A DNA stretch of 64,000 bases from Hongsoonwoonella zoysiae (GTDB lineage: Bacteria > Pseudomonadota > Alphaproteobacteria > Rhizobiales > Stappiaceae), in NCBI RefSeq assembly GCF_013266695.1, contig NZ_JABRXF010000002.1, forward strand, positions 1 to 64,000, given 5' to 3'. Made by a program: the position numbers and the translations under genes. The first letter of the stretch is position 1, and every line of letters begins with the position of its first letter. This document shows, piece by piece, positions 62,242 through 64,000 of this stretch. The notes under the pieces are model-generated. The model was not told the origin of the DNA, did not search any database, and saw only the letters and a list, made by a program, of their open reading frames with translations.

Positions 62242-64000
62242 ATGCTGATCCTTGGCATTTCAGCTTTCTACCACGACAGTGCCGCCGCGCTCGTGCGCGA
62301 CGGCCAGATTGTCGCCGCGGCGCAGGAAGAGCGGTTTACGCGGAAGAAACACGACCCTTCTTTCCCGACGAACGCCGTCGCTTATTGCCTCGAAGAGGCA
62401 GGGTGCCGGATGGCGGATATCGACCACGTCGTTTTCTACGACAAGCCGATTCTCAAGTTCGAGCGCCTTCTCGAAACCTATTTGGCGACCGTTCCACGCG
62501 GTTTCCGCTCCTTTCGAACGGCAATTCCCGTATGGGTGAAGGAGAAGCTGTTTCAAAAGGGAATGCTGAGGAAAAAGCTGGGCCAGATAGAGGGCGTCAA
62601 ATCCTGGGAAGGCTCCCTGCTGTTTACCGAGCATCACCAATCGCATGCGGCGAGCGCCTTTTTTGCCTCGCCCTTCAAGAGCGCGGCTGTATTGACCATG
62701 GATGGCGTTGGCGAATGGTGCACGACCTCCCTGGGCCATGGCCGCGAAAACAAATTGGATATTCTAAGGGAAATCCGCTTCCCGCATTCGCTGGGGCTCC
62801 TGTATTCCGCCTTTACCTACTACACGGGATTTAAGGTAAATTCCGGAGAGTATAAGGTAATGGGGCTGGCGCCTTACGGAAAACCCGTCTATGCGCAGAA
62901 AATTTTGGACAATATTATAGACCTGAAGGACGACGGCTCGTTCCGTCTGGATCAGAAGTATTTCAACTACTGTACCGGATTGACGATGACATCTCCGGCT
63001 TTTCACGAGTTGTTCGACGGCGAACCGCGCAAGCCGGAAACGCCACTGACCCAGCGCGAGATGGATCTGGCGGCTTCCGTCCAGGTCGTGACGGAAGAAG
63101 CCGTTTCCAGGCTTGCAAGATACGCTCGCGAGGTGACCGGCGAGCGGCATCTTTGCCTTGCCGGGGGTGTCGCGCTCAACTGTGTGGCCAACGGCAAGCT
63201 TTTGAAGGAAAGTATCTACGACGATATCTGGATACAGCCGGCCGCCGGTGATGCCGGCGGGGCGTTGGGTGCCGCGCTTGCCGTCTGGCATCAGTATCTC
63301 GGAGAGGAGCGCCAGACCAACGGCAAGGACTTCATGGAAGGTTCCTATCTCGGGCCCGCTTTTGAACAGAGCGAGGTCGAGAAACGTCTGTCCGATGCGG
63401 GCGCCATTTTCGATGTCGTCTCGGACGACGATGTGATTTCCACCACGGTGGATGCGCTGGCCGAAGAAAAGGCCGTCGGCTGGATGCAGGGACGGATGGA
63501 ATTCGGCCCCCGCGCGCTGGGTGGGCGGTCGATTCTGGGAGATCCGCGTTCGCCGACGATGCAGAAGACACTGAACCTCAAGGTGAAATACCGGGAGAGC
63601 TTCCGCCCCTTCGCGCCTTCGGTACGCAGGGAGGATGTTTCCGATTGGTTCGACCTCGACACGGATAGTCCGTATATGCTGCTCGTGGCGGAGGTGCTGG
63701 AGAGCAGGCGATATACGCCGAACCAGGACGAAAAGGAGCTTTTCGGCATCGATCTTCTGAACGTTCCGCGTTCCGAGGTTCCGGCCATCACGCATGTCGA
63801 CTATTCGGCGCGTGTCCAGACGGTTCATAAGGAAACCAATCCGCGCTACTGGGATCTGCTGACGGCATTCAAGGCGCGCACGGATTGCCCGGTACTGGTG
63901 AATACCAGCTTCAACGTTCGCGGCGAGCCGATCGTATGTACGCCCGAAGACGCCTTTCACTGCTTCATGGGTACGGAGATCGAGCGCCTCGTCGTCGGCA
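62242..64000 (+). CDS. Carbamoyltransferase, NodU/SxtI family (runs off the window)
   Basis: The frame stays open from ATG 62242 to the end of the window, 586 codons visible; the family is normally about 600-620 residues, so only a short C-terminal piece is missing. N-terminal MLILGISAFYHDSAAAL is the Kae1/TsaD-like phosphate-binding start. EHHQSHAASAFFASPF at residues 130-145 holds the metal-binding histidines, and HSLGLLYSAFTYYTGFK, GEYKVMGLAPYG and LAGGVALNCVANGK follow. The C-terminal domain begins GRMEFGPRALGGRSILGDPR. It transfers carbamoyl from carbamoyl phosphate, through carbamoyl-AMP, to a hydroxyl group. In EPS loci this predicts an O-carbamoylated sugar. Ribosome binding region GGGGGC, 11 bases after the previous stop. 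Confidence 0.92.
   Translation, partial: MLILGISAFYHDSAAALVRDGQIVAAAQEERFTRKKHDPSFPTNAVAYCLEEAGCRMADIDHVVFYDKPILKFERLLETYLATVPRGFRSFRTAIPVWVKEKLFQKGMLRKKLGQIEGVKSWEGSLLFTEHHQSHAASAFFASPFKSAAVLTMDGVGEWCTTSLGHGRENKLDILREIRFPHSLGLLYSAFTYYTGFKVNSGEYKVMGLAPYGKPVYAQKILDNIIDLKDDGSFRLDQKYFNYCTGLTMTSPAFHELFDGEPRKPETPLTQREMDLAASVQVVTEEAVSRLARYAREVTGERHLCLAGGVALNCVANGKLLKESIYDDIWIQPAAGDAGGALGAALAVWHQYLGEERQTNGKDFMEGSYLGPAFEQSEVEKRLSDAGAIFDVVSDDDVISTTVDALAEEKAVGWMQGRMEFGPRALGGRSILGDPRSPTMQKTLNLKVKYRESFRPFAPSVRREDVSDWFDLDTDSPYMLLVAEVLESRRYTPNQDEKELFGIDLLNVPRSEVPAITHVDYSARVQTVHKETNPRYWDLLTAFKARTDCPVLVNTSFNVRGEPIVCTPEDAFHCFMGTEIERLVVG

Noticed and set aside
62764-63960. A 398-residue minus-strand frame at the right end
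   Set aside because: Antisense to the carbamoyltransferase, whose plus-strand frame remains open to the window end with all family motifs.
1-64000. CRISPR arrays, tRNA/rRNA genes, insertion sequences, prophage genes, toxin-antitoxin or defence systems
   Set aside because: No spaced repeats, tRNA-like folds, transposase or integrase frames, terminal inverted repeats or defence-protein motifs were found on reading both strands.

Overview
The window looks like chromosome or megaplasmid sequence from a Hyphomicrobiales (Rhizobiales-type) alphaproteobacterium. Supporting signs are GC-rich genes with strong third-position bias, 4-base ATGA operon overlaps, a membrane-bound cytochrome c urate oxidase (PuuD), rhizobial-type ABC sugar transporters and a large exopolysaccharide (EPS) locus with AT-rich intergenic regions. 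I saw no rRNA, tRNA, CRISPR array, insertion sequence or phage genes. The species assignment is inference.

Layout. (1) 1-4204: the end of a sulfonate module. It holds the tail of a UxaA/SuyB-type lyase, a YeiH-family exporter, a D-isomer 2-hydroxyacid dehydrogenase, an Ldh-type dehydrogenase and an aldose 1-epimerase. This order fits (S)-sulfolactate to sulfopyruvate to (R)-sulfolactate to pyruvate plus sulfite, with sulfite export; the epimerase suggests sulfoquinovose as the source. (2) 4199-8337: an outlying EPS piece with a UDP-N-acetylhexosamine dehydrogenase and two glycosyltransferases. (3) 8582-16379: a gluconokinase, then an almost complete urate degradation set (allA, urate/xanthine permease, allE, fused puuE-uraD, uraH, LysR regulator, puuD). 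Only the allantoate-hydrolysing step is absent. (4) 16402-32210: a sugar regulon that looks like non-phosphorylative L-fucose (or related sugar) oxidation: FucU-type mutarotase, aldose dehydrogenase, lactonase, UxaA-type dehydratase and SDR dehydrogenase. It also has an ABC importer, an SGNH esterase, two sugar kinases and an uncharacterised BtpA-M42 pair. Three copies of the palindrome CTAACATGTTAG, one touching the start codon of the GntR/FCD regulator, mark its control points.

(5) 32447-64000: the main EPS locus. It encodes an asparagine synthetase-like amidotransferase, a two-component system, polymerase (Wzy), co-polymerase (Wzc-like with a degenerate P-loop), export protein (Wza-like), flippase (Wzx), glycosyltransferases, a CapD/WbpM-type dehydratase and a DegT aminotransferase. 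The priming glycosyltransferase is fused to a sugar formyltransferase domain. Decoration genes include a sulfotransferase, an FkbM methyltransferase, two membrane-anchored SGNH proteins and a SxtJ-DUF5989-carbamoyltransferase trio that runs off the right end. A secreted beta-helix lyase probably trims the polymer.

Taken together, the EPS genes predict a heavily modified polymer containing an N-formylated 4-amino-4,6-dideoxyhexose, an (amidated) N-acetylhexosaminuronic acid, and sulfate, methyl, acyl and carbamoyl groups. The most novel points are the priming transferase-formyltransferase fusion, the shared palindrome defining a sugar regulon with orphan enzymes, and the carbamoylation/SGNH decoration module.
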